A DNA stretch of 5,299 bases from CAYOXX01 sp964408025 (GTDB taxonomy: Bacteria; Acidobacteriota; DATKUA01): contig CAYOXX010000134.1 of the NCBI GenBank assembly GCA_964408025.1, positions 1 through 5,299 on the forward strand, read 5' to 3'. The position numbers and the translations under genes were made by a program. Below, piece after piece: positions 1 through 5,299 of this stretch (the stretch's first letter is position 1; each line of letters starts with the position of its first letter). Under the pieces are notes generated by a model. The model was not told the origin of the DNA. It worked only from the letters and a program-made list of their open reading frames with translations, and ran no database searches.

Positions 1-53
1 GGCCAGCAGCTCGCGCGGCGCGCTGGACAGAGCGCCTGCGCGAGCTGCTGGCC
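1..53. repeat. Long near-perfect inverted repeat (hairpin) at the window edge
   Basis: Positions 1-16 (GGCCAGCAGCTCGCGC) are the exact reverse complement of positions 38-53. After a one-base bulge at T37 the pairing continues, with 17-21 (GGCGC) against 32-36 (GCGCC). That gives about 21 base pairs around a 10-nt loop (22-31). It lies inside the N-terminal coding part of the lipid kinase gene. A stem of this length is unlikely by chance even in G+C-rich DNA. It begins exactly at base 1, so a fold-back artefact at a contig end is possible. The residues encoded on the left arm still look plausible for helix 1 of the kinase family, so a genuine hairpin is also possible. Confidence 0.85.
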
Positions 54-860
54 GCCGACGGCAGGCCGCACGAGATCGGCCTCACCGACGGCCCCGGCCA
101 CGCCGTCAAGCTGGCGGCGCTTGCGGCCAGGGAGTTCGAGACGGTGGTAGCCGTCGGCGGCGACGGCACCGTAAACGAGGTAGTCAACGGCCTGCGCGGC
201 ACGGAGGTGGCCCTAGGCATCGTTCCGCTGGGCTCGGGCAACGACTTCATCAGGATGCTGGGCATCCCCGAGAATGCAGAGGCGGCGTTGCGGATCGTGC
301 TCGAGGGCCGCAGCAGGCGGGTGGACCTGGGGATCGTCAACGAAAGGCTCTTCGTAAACTCGATCGGCATCGGGCTCGACGCCGCCGTCGGCCGCACCAT
401 GAACCGCACCCGCTGGCTGCCGGGAAAGCTGGCCTACCACTACGGCATCCTGGCTAACATCTTCTTCTACCGCAACCGGGTGATCCGCTGGCGCGCCGAC
501 GGGGAGGGCGGCTCGGTCAAGTCGGTGCTGGCCGCGGTGATGAACGGCACGACCTACGGCGGCGGCTATCGCGTCGCGCCCAGGGCCTCCTGCGACGACG
601 GCCTCCTCGACCTGGTGATTCTCGGCGACTACGGGGTGGCCGGCAGGGTGCGCCACGTTCCGAAGCTCAAGACGGGGCGCCACCTCGCCCTGCCGAAGCT
701 CGAATACCTGCAGGCGCGCCGCGTCCGCATCGAGAGCGCCCACGAGCTGCCGATCCTGGTAGACGGCGAGCTGCTTCCCGACAGCGGTACGGGCATCGAG
801 GTCGAGGTGGAAGCGGTGGCGGGCGGACTCAAAGTCCTGGCGGAACCGCGGCCCGGATAG
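3..860 (+). CDS. Diacylglycerol kinase-family lipid kinase (YegS/BmrU type), 5'-partial
   Basis: The frame is open from the left edge to TAG at 858-860 and gives 285 visible residues. The family is usually about 290-310 residues, so roughly 15-20 N-terminal residues, including the usual NPxAG-type first strand, are off the window. Seen motifs: VGGDGTVNEVVNGL at about residues 51-64, the nucleotide-binding signature of the DAGK catalytic domain; PLGSGNDF at about 75-82, with Ser where Thr is commoner; the VDLG...FVNSIGIGLDA strand pair at about 107-127; DDGLLDLV at about 198-205; and a C-terminal VDGE at 253-256, typical of the second beta-sandwich lobe. By family, such enzymes phosphorylate diacylglycerol or a related lipid with ATP at the inner face of the membrane, in phospholipid recycling. 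The exact substrate cannot be told here. A GTG at 144 is not the start, because the frame and family similarity extend upstream of it. The next gene has its own promoter, so this probably ends an upstream unit. Family assignment is very secure. Confidence 0.93.
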   Translation, partial: PAARAARWTERLRELLAADGRPHEIGLTDGPGHAVKLAALAAREFETVVAVGGDGTVNEVVNGLRGTEVALGIVPLGSGNDFIRMLGIPENAEAALRIVLEGRSRRVDLGIVNERLFVNSIGIGLDAAVGRTMNRTRWLPGKLAYHYGILANIFFYRNRVIRWRADGEGGSVKSVLAAVMNGTTYGGGYRVAPRASCDDGLLDLVILGDYGVAGRVRHVPKLKTGRHLALPKLEYLQARRVRIESAHELPILVDGELLPDSGTGIEVEVEAVAGGLKVLAEPRPG

Positions 861-893
861 CGTAGTCAAACTGAAGCGGCTCTTACATCTGGC

Positions 894-909
894 CCCGTGC
901 TCCCGTGCT
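894..909 (+). repeat. Tandem 8-bp direct repeat abutting the promoter
   Basis: CCCGTGCT occurs twice head to tail, at 894-901 and 902-909. The second copy supplies the TG of the extended -10 element and the first T of the -10 hexamer. The placement would suit a regulator binding two tandem half-sites, or it could be simple slippage. No protein can be named for it. Confidence 0.6.
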
Positions 910-914
910 ATACT
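906..914 (+). promoter_or_regulatory. Extended -10 promoter for the S55/propeller operon
   Basis: TGCTATACT fits the extended -10 pattern TGnTATAAT with one mismatch. No good -35 hexamer lies at 16-18 nt upstream. CTTACA at 882-887 is the nearest resemblance, but its 21-nt spacing is too long. Extended -10 promoters often do without a strong -35. Transcription would begin near 921 and leave a leader of about 30 nt before the GTG start at 952. The interval 861-900, between the kinase stop and this promoter, shows no stem-loop with a T-run, so upstream transcription may read through. Confidence 0.62.
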
Positions 915-934
915 TGGCCGCCTTTGTTTGATTC

Positions 935-940
935 AAGGAG
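935..940 (+). promoter_or_regulatory. Shine-Dalgarno sequence setting the S55 gene start
   Basis: AAGGAG lies 11 nt before the GTG at 952. It argues against the in-frame TTG at 928, which lies upstream of this site, has no ribosome binding site of its own and would put extra polar residues ahead of the Lys-Arg of the signal peptide. Confidence 0.8.
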
Positions 941-951
941 AAAATTCAGCC

Positions 952-2763
952 GTGAAGAGAAACGCGATCATCGGACCCACAGGCGCCGCCGCGGCGCTGC
1001 TGCTGCTCGGCTGCGTCGCGGCTGCCGCCCAGACCGAGCTGATGCCGGTGGACAGCATCGAGGCGGGCATGACCGGCATCGTCAGGACCACCTTCCGCGG
1101 CACCGAGGTGGAGGAGGTGGAGGCCGAAGTGCTTGGCGTGATGCGCAGTGCCCTCGGCCCGAACATCGACCTGGTGCTGATCCGCCTGCGAGGCGAGCGG
1201 ATGCAGTTCCAGGGAGTGGCCAACGGCATGAGCGGGAGCCCCTTCTACATCGACGGCAAGCTGGTTGGGGCGCTGTCGATCCGCATCGGCCTCTTCGCCA
1301 AGGAGCCGATAGCCGGCGTGACGCCGATCGCCGACATCGTCGACACGCAGTTCGGCGGCCGCGGCCGGCCGCATCTCTCGCTAGACTACCACCGCCTCTG
1401 GAGCGGCAACGAGTCGATCCGGCAGCTCGCCCGGCGCCTCGGCCGGGAGCTGCCGCGGGGCTCGAGTCCGCCTCAACCGGACGCAGCGGGCGTGGGGCTG
1501 CGGCCGTTCACGCTCGGCATCTACTGCTCGGGCCTCGAGGCCACCGTAGCGGCGCGCTACGCGCCGCTATTCCGCGAACTCGGCGCCGAGCTCACCGCCT
1601 TCGGCTCCGGCGTCGGCGGCCCCGTCGACGGCCCCCTGGAACCGGGAGTGCCGGTGAGCGTCGACCTGGTGCGGGGTGACCTCCGCATCGGCGCCTCCGG
1701 CACGCTCACCCACATCGAGGGCGACCGGGTCTGGGCTTTCGGCCACCCCTTCTTCCGGCTCGGCCCGGTGGAGTGGCCGCTGGCGCGGGCGGAGATCATC
1801 GAGGTCTTCCCTTCGATGCAGGGGTCGTTCAACATCTCAGCCGCCGGACAGCAGGTCGGGACCATCGTCCAGGACCGCGCCACAGCGGTCTACGGCGTGT
1901 TGGGCCGCGAGCCGTCGATGCTGCCGCTACGGATCGAGGTCAGGCACGCCGGCGAGGCGGTCTCCGTCTTCAGCTACGAGCTGGTACGCAACGCGCTGCT
2001 GACGCCGGCCCTGATCGACATCGCCGTCAGCAACTCGCTGCTCGCCACGCAGCGGCAGTTCGGCGAGAGCAGCGTGGCGATCTCGGGCACACTCGTCATC
2101 GACGGCTACGAGGACGTCAACATCGACGACTTCTACAGCGGCTTCAACCTCGGCACCCGGGTCGGCGCGCTCCCGGCCGCCGTCTACTTCTTCCTCAGCG
2201 ACAACGAGTTCTCATCGGTCACCGTCACCGACATCAGGCTGACGCTCGACCTGGTTGAGGAGCAGCGCGTCGCGACGCTGCAGCGCGCCTGGATCACCGA
2301 CACGGAGCTCGAGCCGGGCGAGAGCTTCCAGGTGCTGATCGAGCTCAGGCCGCGCCGCGACAAGGAGCTCGTTCTCGAGCAGGACTACATGATCCCGCCG
2401 ACGCTGCAGAGCGGCGCCTACCGCGTCACGGTCGGCAGCGGCTCGGAGATCACGCGGCTGGAGAACGAGATGGTTCGAGGCGAGCTCCGCATCCGCGACC
2501 TGCGGCACATGATCCGCCTCATCAACTCCCTGCGGCCCAACAACCGACTCTACGCCCAGGTCTGGCGGGAGGAGGAGGGGATCTACTTTGACGGCGACCT
2601 GTTCCCCGGCCTGCCGCCCTCGGCGCTCTCGGTCATGCGCGTCAACTCCGGCGACGACCGGATCATCCGCCTGCTGGGGACGGTGGTGGACGAGCGGCGC
2701 ATGGAGACCGAGTACTTCGTAAGCGGGGTCAGGAATCTCCGGTTCACGGTACGGCGGCGCTGA
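952..2763 (+). CDS. Exported SpoIVB-type (S55) peptidase-domain protein
   Basis: 603 residues from GTG 952, chosen for the AAGGAG at 935-940 and because the protein then opens with Lys-Arg and a hydrophobic run. Residues 18-21 (LLGC) fit a lipobox, while AAAAQ at 23-27 would suit signal peptidase I, so it is either a lipoprotein or a soluble exported protein. Lobe 1 (about 30-130) has EAGMTGIVRTTFRGT, DLVLIRL and GVANGMSGSP, then an IDGKLVGAL strand and an EPIAGVTPI segment. S94 in GMSGSP matches the predicted serine nucleophile of SpoIVB peptidases. Lobe 2 (about 234-335) has SVDLVRGDL, GDRVWAFGHPF with H265, and GVLGREPSMLPLRIEV. H265 resembles the catalytic His motif of SpoIVB, but it lies after the Ser here, whereas in Bacillus it lies before it. 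No PDZ domain and no obvious catalytic Asp were found. The C-terminal half (340-603) is beta-rich and of unknown role, with a distinctive FPGLPPS at 551-557. First gene of the probable operon. Family membership is fairly sure; proteolytic activity and substrate are unproven. Confidence 0.88.
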   Translation: MKRNAIIGPTGAAAALLLLGCVAAAAQTELMPVDSIEAGMTGIVRTTFRGTEVEEVEAEVLGVMRSALGPNIDLVLIRLRGERMQFQGVANGMSGSPFYIDGKLVGALSIRIGLFAKEPIAGVTPIADIVDTQFGGRGRPHLSLDYHRLWSGNESIRQLARRLGRELPRGSSPPQPDAAGVGLRPFTLGIYCSGLEATVAARYAPLFRELGAELTAFGSGVGGPVDGPLEPGVPVSVDLVRGDLRIGASGTLTHIEGDRVWAFGHPFFRLGPVEWPLARAEIIEVFPSMQGSFNISAAGQQVGTIVQDRATAVYGVLGREPSMLPLRIEVRHAGEAVSVFSYELVRNALLTPALIDIAVSNSLLATQRQFGESSVAISGTLVIDGYEDVNIDDFYSGFNLGTRVGALPAAVYFFLSDNEFSSVTVTDIRLTLDLVEEQRVATLQRAWITDTELEPGESFQVLIELRPRRDKELVLEQDYMIPPTLQSGAYRVTVGSGSEITRLENEMVRGELRIRDLRHMIRLINSLRPNNRLYAQVWREEEGIYFDGDLFPGLPPSALSVMRVNSGDDRIIRLLGTVVDERRMETEYFVSGVRNLRFTVRRR

Positions 2764-2772
2764 GGTGCCCGC

Positions 2773-2826
2773 GTGACCCCCACACTCACACCAACCCCCA
2801 CACTCAAACCCCTGGAGGAGAGATGA
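2773..2826 (+). CDS. Possible 17-codon leader ORF (Thr/Pro repeat peptide)
   Basis: From GTG 2773 a frame reads VTPTLTPTPTLKPLEER and stops at TGA 2824-2826, which overlaps the ATG of the propeller gene as ATGA. A GAGGTG at 2762-2767, five nt upstream, could serve as a ribosome binding site, although it overlaps the stop codon of the S55 gene. The 18-nt direct repeat is in phase and gives two six-residue units, TPTLTP and TPTLKP. The frame is also the direct continuation of the S55 frame past its TGA. A G-poor, C-rich stretch rarely contains stop codons, so this could be open by chance. It is listed as a candidate for translational coupling, not as an established gene. Confidence 0.22.
   Translation: MTPTLTPTPTLKPLEER
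2776..2806 (+). repeat. 13-nt direct repeat with 18-nt period in the intergenic leader
   Basis: ACCCCCACACTCA is present twice, at 2776-2788 and 2794-2806, separated by CACCA. The run 2776-2813 has no G at all, which is very unlike the surrounding sequence. The RNA here should be largely unstructured and C/A-rich just ahead of the propeller gene's ribosome binding site. No stem-loop or terminator is seen between 2764 and 2822, which supports read-through from the S55 gene. Confidence 0.9.
2814..2820 (+). promoter_or_regulatory. Strong Shine-Dalgarno sequence of the propeller gene
   Basis: GGAGGAG ends two nt before the ATG at 2823, and its GGAGG core (2814-2818) is four nt from it. The match to anti-Shine-Dalgarno is very good but the spacing is tight. 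It fixes the start at 2823, which opens directly into a signal peptide. Confidence 0.8.
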
Positions 2827-5069
2827 AGCGGATCGTATTGACCTGGCTGCTGCCGGCGGCCGTCGCGCTCGCCCTCGGCGCGGCCGCCTCGGCCGACACC
2901 GCGAGGCGCTGGATCCAGGGCGGCCGCGAGGAGTTTTTGAGGGGCAGCCCCGAGAGCGCCTCGATCACCAGCGACGGCCGCATCATGCTGCCGCCGCAGG
3001 CCACGAAGCTGTTCGACTCGCCGCAGCAGTTCGTCTGGGACATGGCCGTCGACGCCACCGGGCAGCTGTTCGTGGCGGGAGGCAACGAGGGGACCATCTA
3101 CGACGGCCGCGGCACGCCGGTGCACGACGACGAGAAGCCTGAGATCCACGCCCTGGCCGTCGGCCCCGATAACATGCTCTACTTCGCCACATCGCCTCTG
3201 GGCGCCGTCTACCGCCTCGCCCCCGGCGGCACCGTTGCCGAGTTCTTTACCCCGCGGCCGGAAGGCGGGCTCGGGGCGGAACGCTACATCTGGGACCTGG
3301 CCTTCGACGGCGACGGCAACCTCTACGTGGCCACCGGCATCGAGGGGCGGCTCTACCAGGTCGGGCGCGACGGCGCCGGCCGGGTGGTCTTCGACTCCGA
3401 CGAGGCCCACATAAGCTGCCTGGCCGTCGACGCGAGCGGGGGCGGCCGGGTGCTGTTCGGCAGCGACCCGAACGGTCAGGTGTTCAGCCTCGACGCCGAG
3501 GGGAACGTATTCGTGCTCTTCGATTCCACCCTCAAGGAGATCAACAACCTGGCGGTGGGGCCGGGTGGGGCTCTCTACGCCACCGGCGTCGGCGCCGGAG
3601 CGGTTCGAGAGGTAGAACCGAGCCCGCAGCCGCGGCAAGAGCAGCAGCTGCAGGAGGTCCCGGCGGTGTCGCAGGGGACGCCGCAACCGGGCTCCCGGCC
3701 GGCGCCGTTGCTGGGCCGCACGAGCAGCGTCGCCGTGGCCGCCATCGCCGACGGCAGCGACGGCGGTGACGGCGAGGTGAGCGCCGTCTACCGCATCCTG
3801 CCCGACAACACGGTCGAGACCGTCTGGTCGTCCGACGAGCTGGTAGCCTACTCGCTGGCCCTGGACCGCGGCGGACGCGCGCTGGTCGGCACCGGCCCCA
3901 GAGGGCTCCTGATCGCCATCGAGCCGGACGGCACCGAGCGGGTGCTGCGCCGGCTGCAGGGCAGGCAGGTGACGGCGTTGCTGAGCTCGCGCGGGCAGCT
4001 GCACGCGGGCGTCAGCAACCTGGGCCGGGTCTACAGGCTGAGCGAGCAGTTCGACGTGCGCGGCGAGTTTCTAAGCCAGGTCAAGGACACCGGTACGGTC
4101 AGCACCTTCGGCGCCATCCGCTGGCGTGCCGAGGCGCCGGCCGGCACCACGCTGCGGCTCCTCACCCGCAGCGGCAACACCGCCGAGCCGGATAACACCT
4201 GGAGCGCCTGGTCGGAGCCCTACTCCGACCCGCGCGCCTCGACGGTGGCCAGCCCCGCTGCGCGCTTCGTCCAGTGGAAAGCCGAGCTATCAACTACCGA
4301 ACCCGGGGCCAGCCCGCTGCTCAGCAGCGTCTCGATCTTCTACCTGCAGAACAACCTGCGGCCGCGGGTGCGGACGGCGGCGGTGCTGCCAGTGGGAATC
4401 CACTTCCAGCCGGCGATGGTTGATCCGGACGCCGAGGCGATCCCGGCGGAGGTGGCCACGGAGTTGCGCGAGCTGAGCATCATGGTGCCGGGCACGACGG
4501 CCGCCGGCAAGATGGTGTTCGCGCGGCAGATGCGCACGATCCGCTGGGAGGCGGCCGACCCCAACGGCGACGAGCTGACCTACCGCGTCCTCTACCGCCC
4601 CATCGAGTCGAGCGAGTGGTCGGCGCTGACCGGCGACCACGAGACAAGCCTATTCAGCTTTGACACCCGCAGCCTGGCCGACGGTACCTACGTGGCGCGC
4701 ATCGAGGCCAGCGACATCCGTTCCAACACGCCGGAGAGGGCGAAAACGGGGCACCTCGACACGCAGCCCTTCGACGTCGACAACACGCCGCCGCGGATCG
4801 AGGACCTGGCTGCGACCGCCGACGGCGGCGAGGCCACGGTGACCTTCACCGCCGCCGACGACCTCAGCGCCATCAAGCGCATCCGCCTGCGGGTGGACGC
4901 CGGGCGTTGGCGCGTGGTGCTGCCCGAGGACGGCATACCCGATTCCGGCCGCGAGCAGGTGGCGGTGCGCCTGCAGGGGCTGGCGCCGGGGGCTCACACG
5001 GTCACGGTGCAGGCGATGGACGAACTCTACAACGTCGGCGCCGGGCGCGCTGTCGTGACGGTGCGCTGA
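2823..5069 (+). CDS. Secreted seven-bladed beta-propeller protein with C-terminal beta-sandwich modules
   Basis: 748 residues from ATG 2823. MKR, a hydrophobic core and an ASA/D cleavage site near residue 24 form a signal peptide. NHL/SMP-30-like repeats follow, each with a pattern such as WDLAFDGDGNLYVATG...GRLYQV, at about 69-108, 108-152, 155-192, 196-235, 239-338, 340-378 and 382-415. That makes seven blades, with residues 45-66 probably supplying the closing outer strand. Blade 5 is split by an insert at about 261-319 rich in Pro, Gln and Gly. Residues about 422-508 form a beta-sandwich-like module (SGNT..PDNTWSAWSEP, then ARFVQWKAEL and SVSIFYL). Residues about 571-658 resemble a fibronectin-III fold (IRWEAADPNGDELTYRVLYR, GTYVARIEASD), and 659-748 form a final Ig-like module. 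There is no catalytic signature or membrane anchor, so a periplasmic or surface binding or scaffold role is inferred. It follows the S55 gene by 59 nt without a terminator and is probably co-transcribed with it. The architecture is clear; the function is unknown. Confidence 0.88.
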   Translation: MKRIVLTWLLPAAVALALGAAASADTARRWIQGGREEFLRGSPESASITSDGRIMLPPQATKLFDSPQQFVWDMAVDATGQLFVAGGNEGTIYDGRGTPVHDDEKPEIHALAVGPDNMLYFATSPLGAVYRLAPGGTVAEFFTPRPEGGLGAERYIWDLAFDGDGNLYVATGIEGRLYQVGRDGAGRVVFDSDEAHISCLAVDASGGGRVLFGSDPNGQVFSLDAEGNVFVLFDSTLKEINNLAVGPGGALYATGVGAGAVREVEPSPQPRQEQQLQEVPAVSQGTPQPGSRPAPLLGRTSSVAVAAIADGSDGGDGEVSAVYRILPDNTVETVWSSDELVAYSLALDRGGRALVGTGPRGLLIAIEPDGTERVLRRLQGRQVTALLSSRGQLHAGVSNLGRVYRLSEQFDVRGEFLSQVKDTGTVSTFGAIRWRAEAPAGTTLRLLTRSGNTAEPDNTWSAWSEPYSDPRASTVASPAARFVQWKAELSTTEPGASPLLSSVSIFYLQNNLRPRVRTAAVLPVGIHFQPAMVDPDAEAIPAEVATELRELSIMVPGTTAAGKMVFARQMRTIRWEAADPNGDELTYRVLYRPIESSEWSALTGDHETSLFSFDTRSLADGTYVARIEASDIRSNTPERAKTGHLDTQPFDVDNTPPRIEDLAATADGGEATVTFTAADDLSAIKRIRLRVDAGRWRVVLPEDGIPDSGREQVAVRLQGLAPGAHTVTVQAMDELYNVGAGRAVVTVR
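3750..3776 (+). repeat. Three tandem 9-bp units encoding Asp-Gly-x
   Basis: GACGGC followed by a variable codon occurs three times in a row and gives DGS, DGG and DGE at residues 310-318 of the propeller protein. It closes the disordered insert in blade 5. It could be a flexible acidic linker grown by slippage. It does not match the RTX nonapeptide or EF-hand patterns. Confidence 0.7.
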
Positions 5070-5073
5070 GCCG

Positions 5074-5299
5074 ATGGTGACCGCGATCATCTTGGCGCTG
5101 CTGGCCGCCGCACAGGCGGTCGAGCTGGCGCTGCAGCCCGACCCGCCTGTGGCGGGCCACGTCCTGGCCATCGAGATAACTCAAGGCCAGGCAGTCTCCG
5201 AGCTCCACCTCAGCGGGCCACTGGCATCCTGGCAACGCCGGCTCGAGTCGACCGCGGGCGAGGCTGTCGAGTTGGTGCTCCCGGACGATCTGCCGGTTC
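5074..5299 (+). CDS. Exported protein of unknown function, 3'-truncated by the window
   Basis: 75 residues are visible from ATG 5074. The start is tightly bounded: an in-frame TGA lies at 5056-5058 and the only candidates are ATG 5074 and the adjacent GTG 5077. MVTAIILALLAAAQA looks like a short signal peptide cleaved after AQA near residue 15, although it lacks the usual Lys or Arg at the N-terminus. The mature part begins VELALQPDPPVAGHVLAIEI, which reads as two beta strands of an Ig-like or similar sandwich, followed by a Trp-containing strand (PLASWQRRLES). I do not recognise a family. It begins four nt after the propeller gene's stop and has no Shine-Dalgarno sequence, so translational coupling within the operon is likely. 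A real gene start is likely; its role is unknown. Confidence 0.75.
   Translation, partial: MVTAIILALLAAAQAVELALQPDPPVAGHVLAIEITQGQAVSELHLSGPLASWQRRLESTAGEAVELVLPDDLPV

Noticed and set aside
213..869. Minus-strand open frame opposite the lipid kinase
   Set aside because: It is a shadow of a gene with clear DAGK motifs and has no motif of its own.
882..887. CTTACA as a -35 box
   Set aside because: It matches TTGACA at four of six positions but stands 21 nt from the -10 hexamer, outside the usual 16-18 nt range.
861..900. Terminator after the lipid kinase gene
   Set aside because: I could not find a G+C-rich stem followed by a T-run. Only very short complementary stretches are present.
928..951. 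TTG at 928 as the start of the S55 gene
   Set aside because: It precedes the AAGGAG Shine-Dalgarno at 935-940 and would add a polar extension ahead of the Lys-Arg of the signal peptide. GTG 952 fits better.
897..1679. Overlapping + strand frame of about 260 codons over the S55 gene start
   Set aside because: The protein is Arg/Pro/Ala-rich without domains, has no ribosome binding site, and runs through the promoter region. The S55 frame has a signal peptide and family motifs.
2776..2806. Direct repeats as a CRISPR or attachment site
   Set aside because: There are only two 13-nt copies with a 5-nt spacer, no palindrome, and no mobile or Cas genes nearby.
2583..4004. Long open frame on the minus strand (about 470 codons) opposite the propeller gene
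   Set aside because: Its translation is rich in Arg, Ala, His and Gly with low-complexity runs, has no recognisable motif, and covers the ends of two well-supported + strand genes and the leader between them. It is what G+C-rich coding DNA gives on the complementary strand.

Overview
This is a G+C-rich, gene-dense bacterial fragment with all convincing genes on the + strand and codons ending mostly in G or C. The central gene encodes an exported protein of the SpoIVB-peptidase (MEROPS S55) type in the long, two-lobed form that I associate from memory with Acidobacteriota. It is followed by a secreted beta-propeller protein. An Acidobacteriota or related deep-branching lineage, perhaps from a metagenome, is the best guess. 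It rests on family recall, not on a phylogenetic marker.

Layout. Positions 1-860 hold the 3' part of a diacylglycerol-kinase-like lipid kinase gene (YegS/BmrU type) whose start lies off the left edge. A long near-perfect hairpin sits at the extreme left end (1-53) and may be either real or an assembly fold-back. Positions 861-951 are a short intergenic stretch with an extended -10 promoter (906-914), an 8-bp tandem repeat touching it (894-909) and a Shine-Dalgarno sequence. Positions 952-2763 encode the S55-like protein, with a signal peptide or lipoprotein signal, an N-terminal GMSGSP lobe, a central AFGHPF lobe and a beta-rich C-terminal half. Positions 2764-2822 are a leader with an 18-nt-period direct repeat, a 38-nt run without G, and a possible 17-codon ORF that ends inside the next start codon. 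Positions 2823-5069 encode a 748-residue secreted protein with a predicted seven-bladed propeller (one blade carrying a long Pro/Gln/Gly-rich insert) followed by three beta-sandwich-like modules. From 5074 to the right edge is the beginning of another exported protein, four bases after the previous stop.

The lipid kinase looks like the end of the preceding transcription unit. The S55 protein, propeller protein and third exported protein look like one operon read from the promoter near 909. All three products are predicted to leave the cytoplasm, so the operon probably builds or polices something at the cell envelope. No substrate or partner can be read from the sequence. I see no tRNA, rRNA, CRISPR array, insertion sequence or convincing terminator. 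No stretch above 300 bases lacks a gene.
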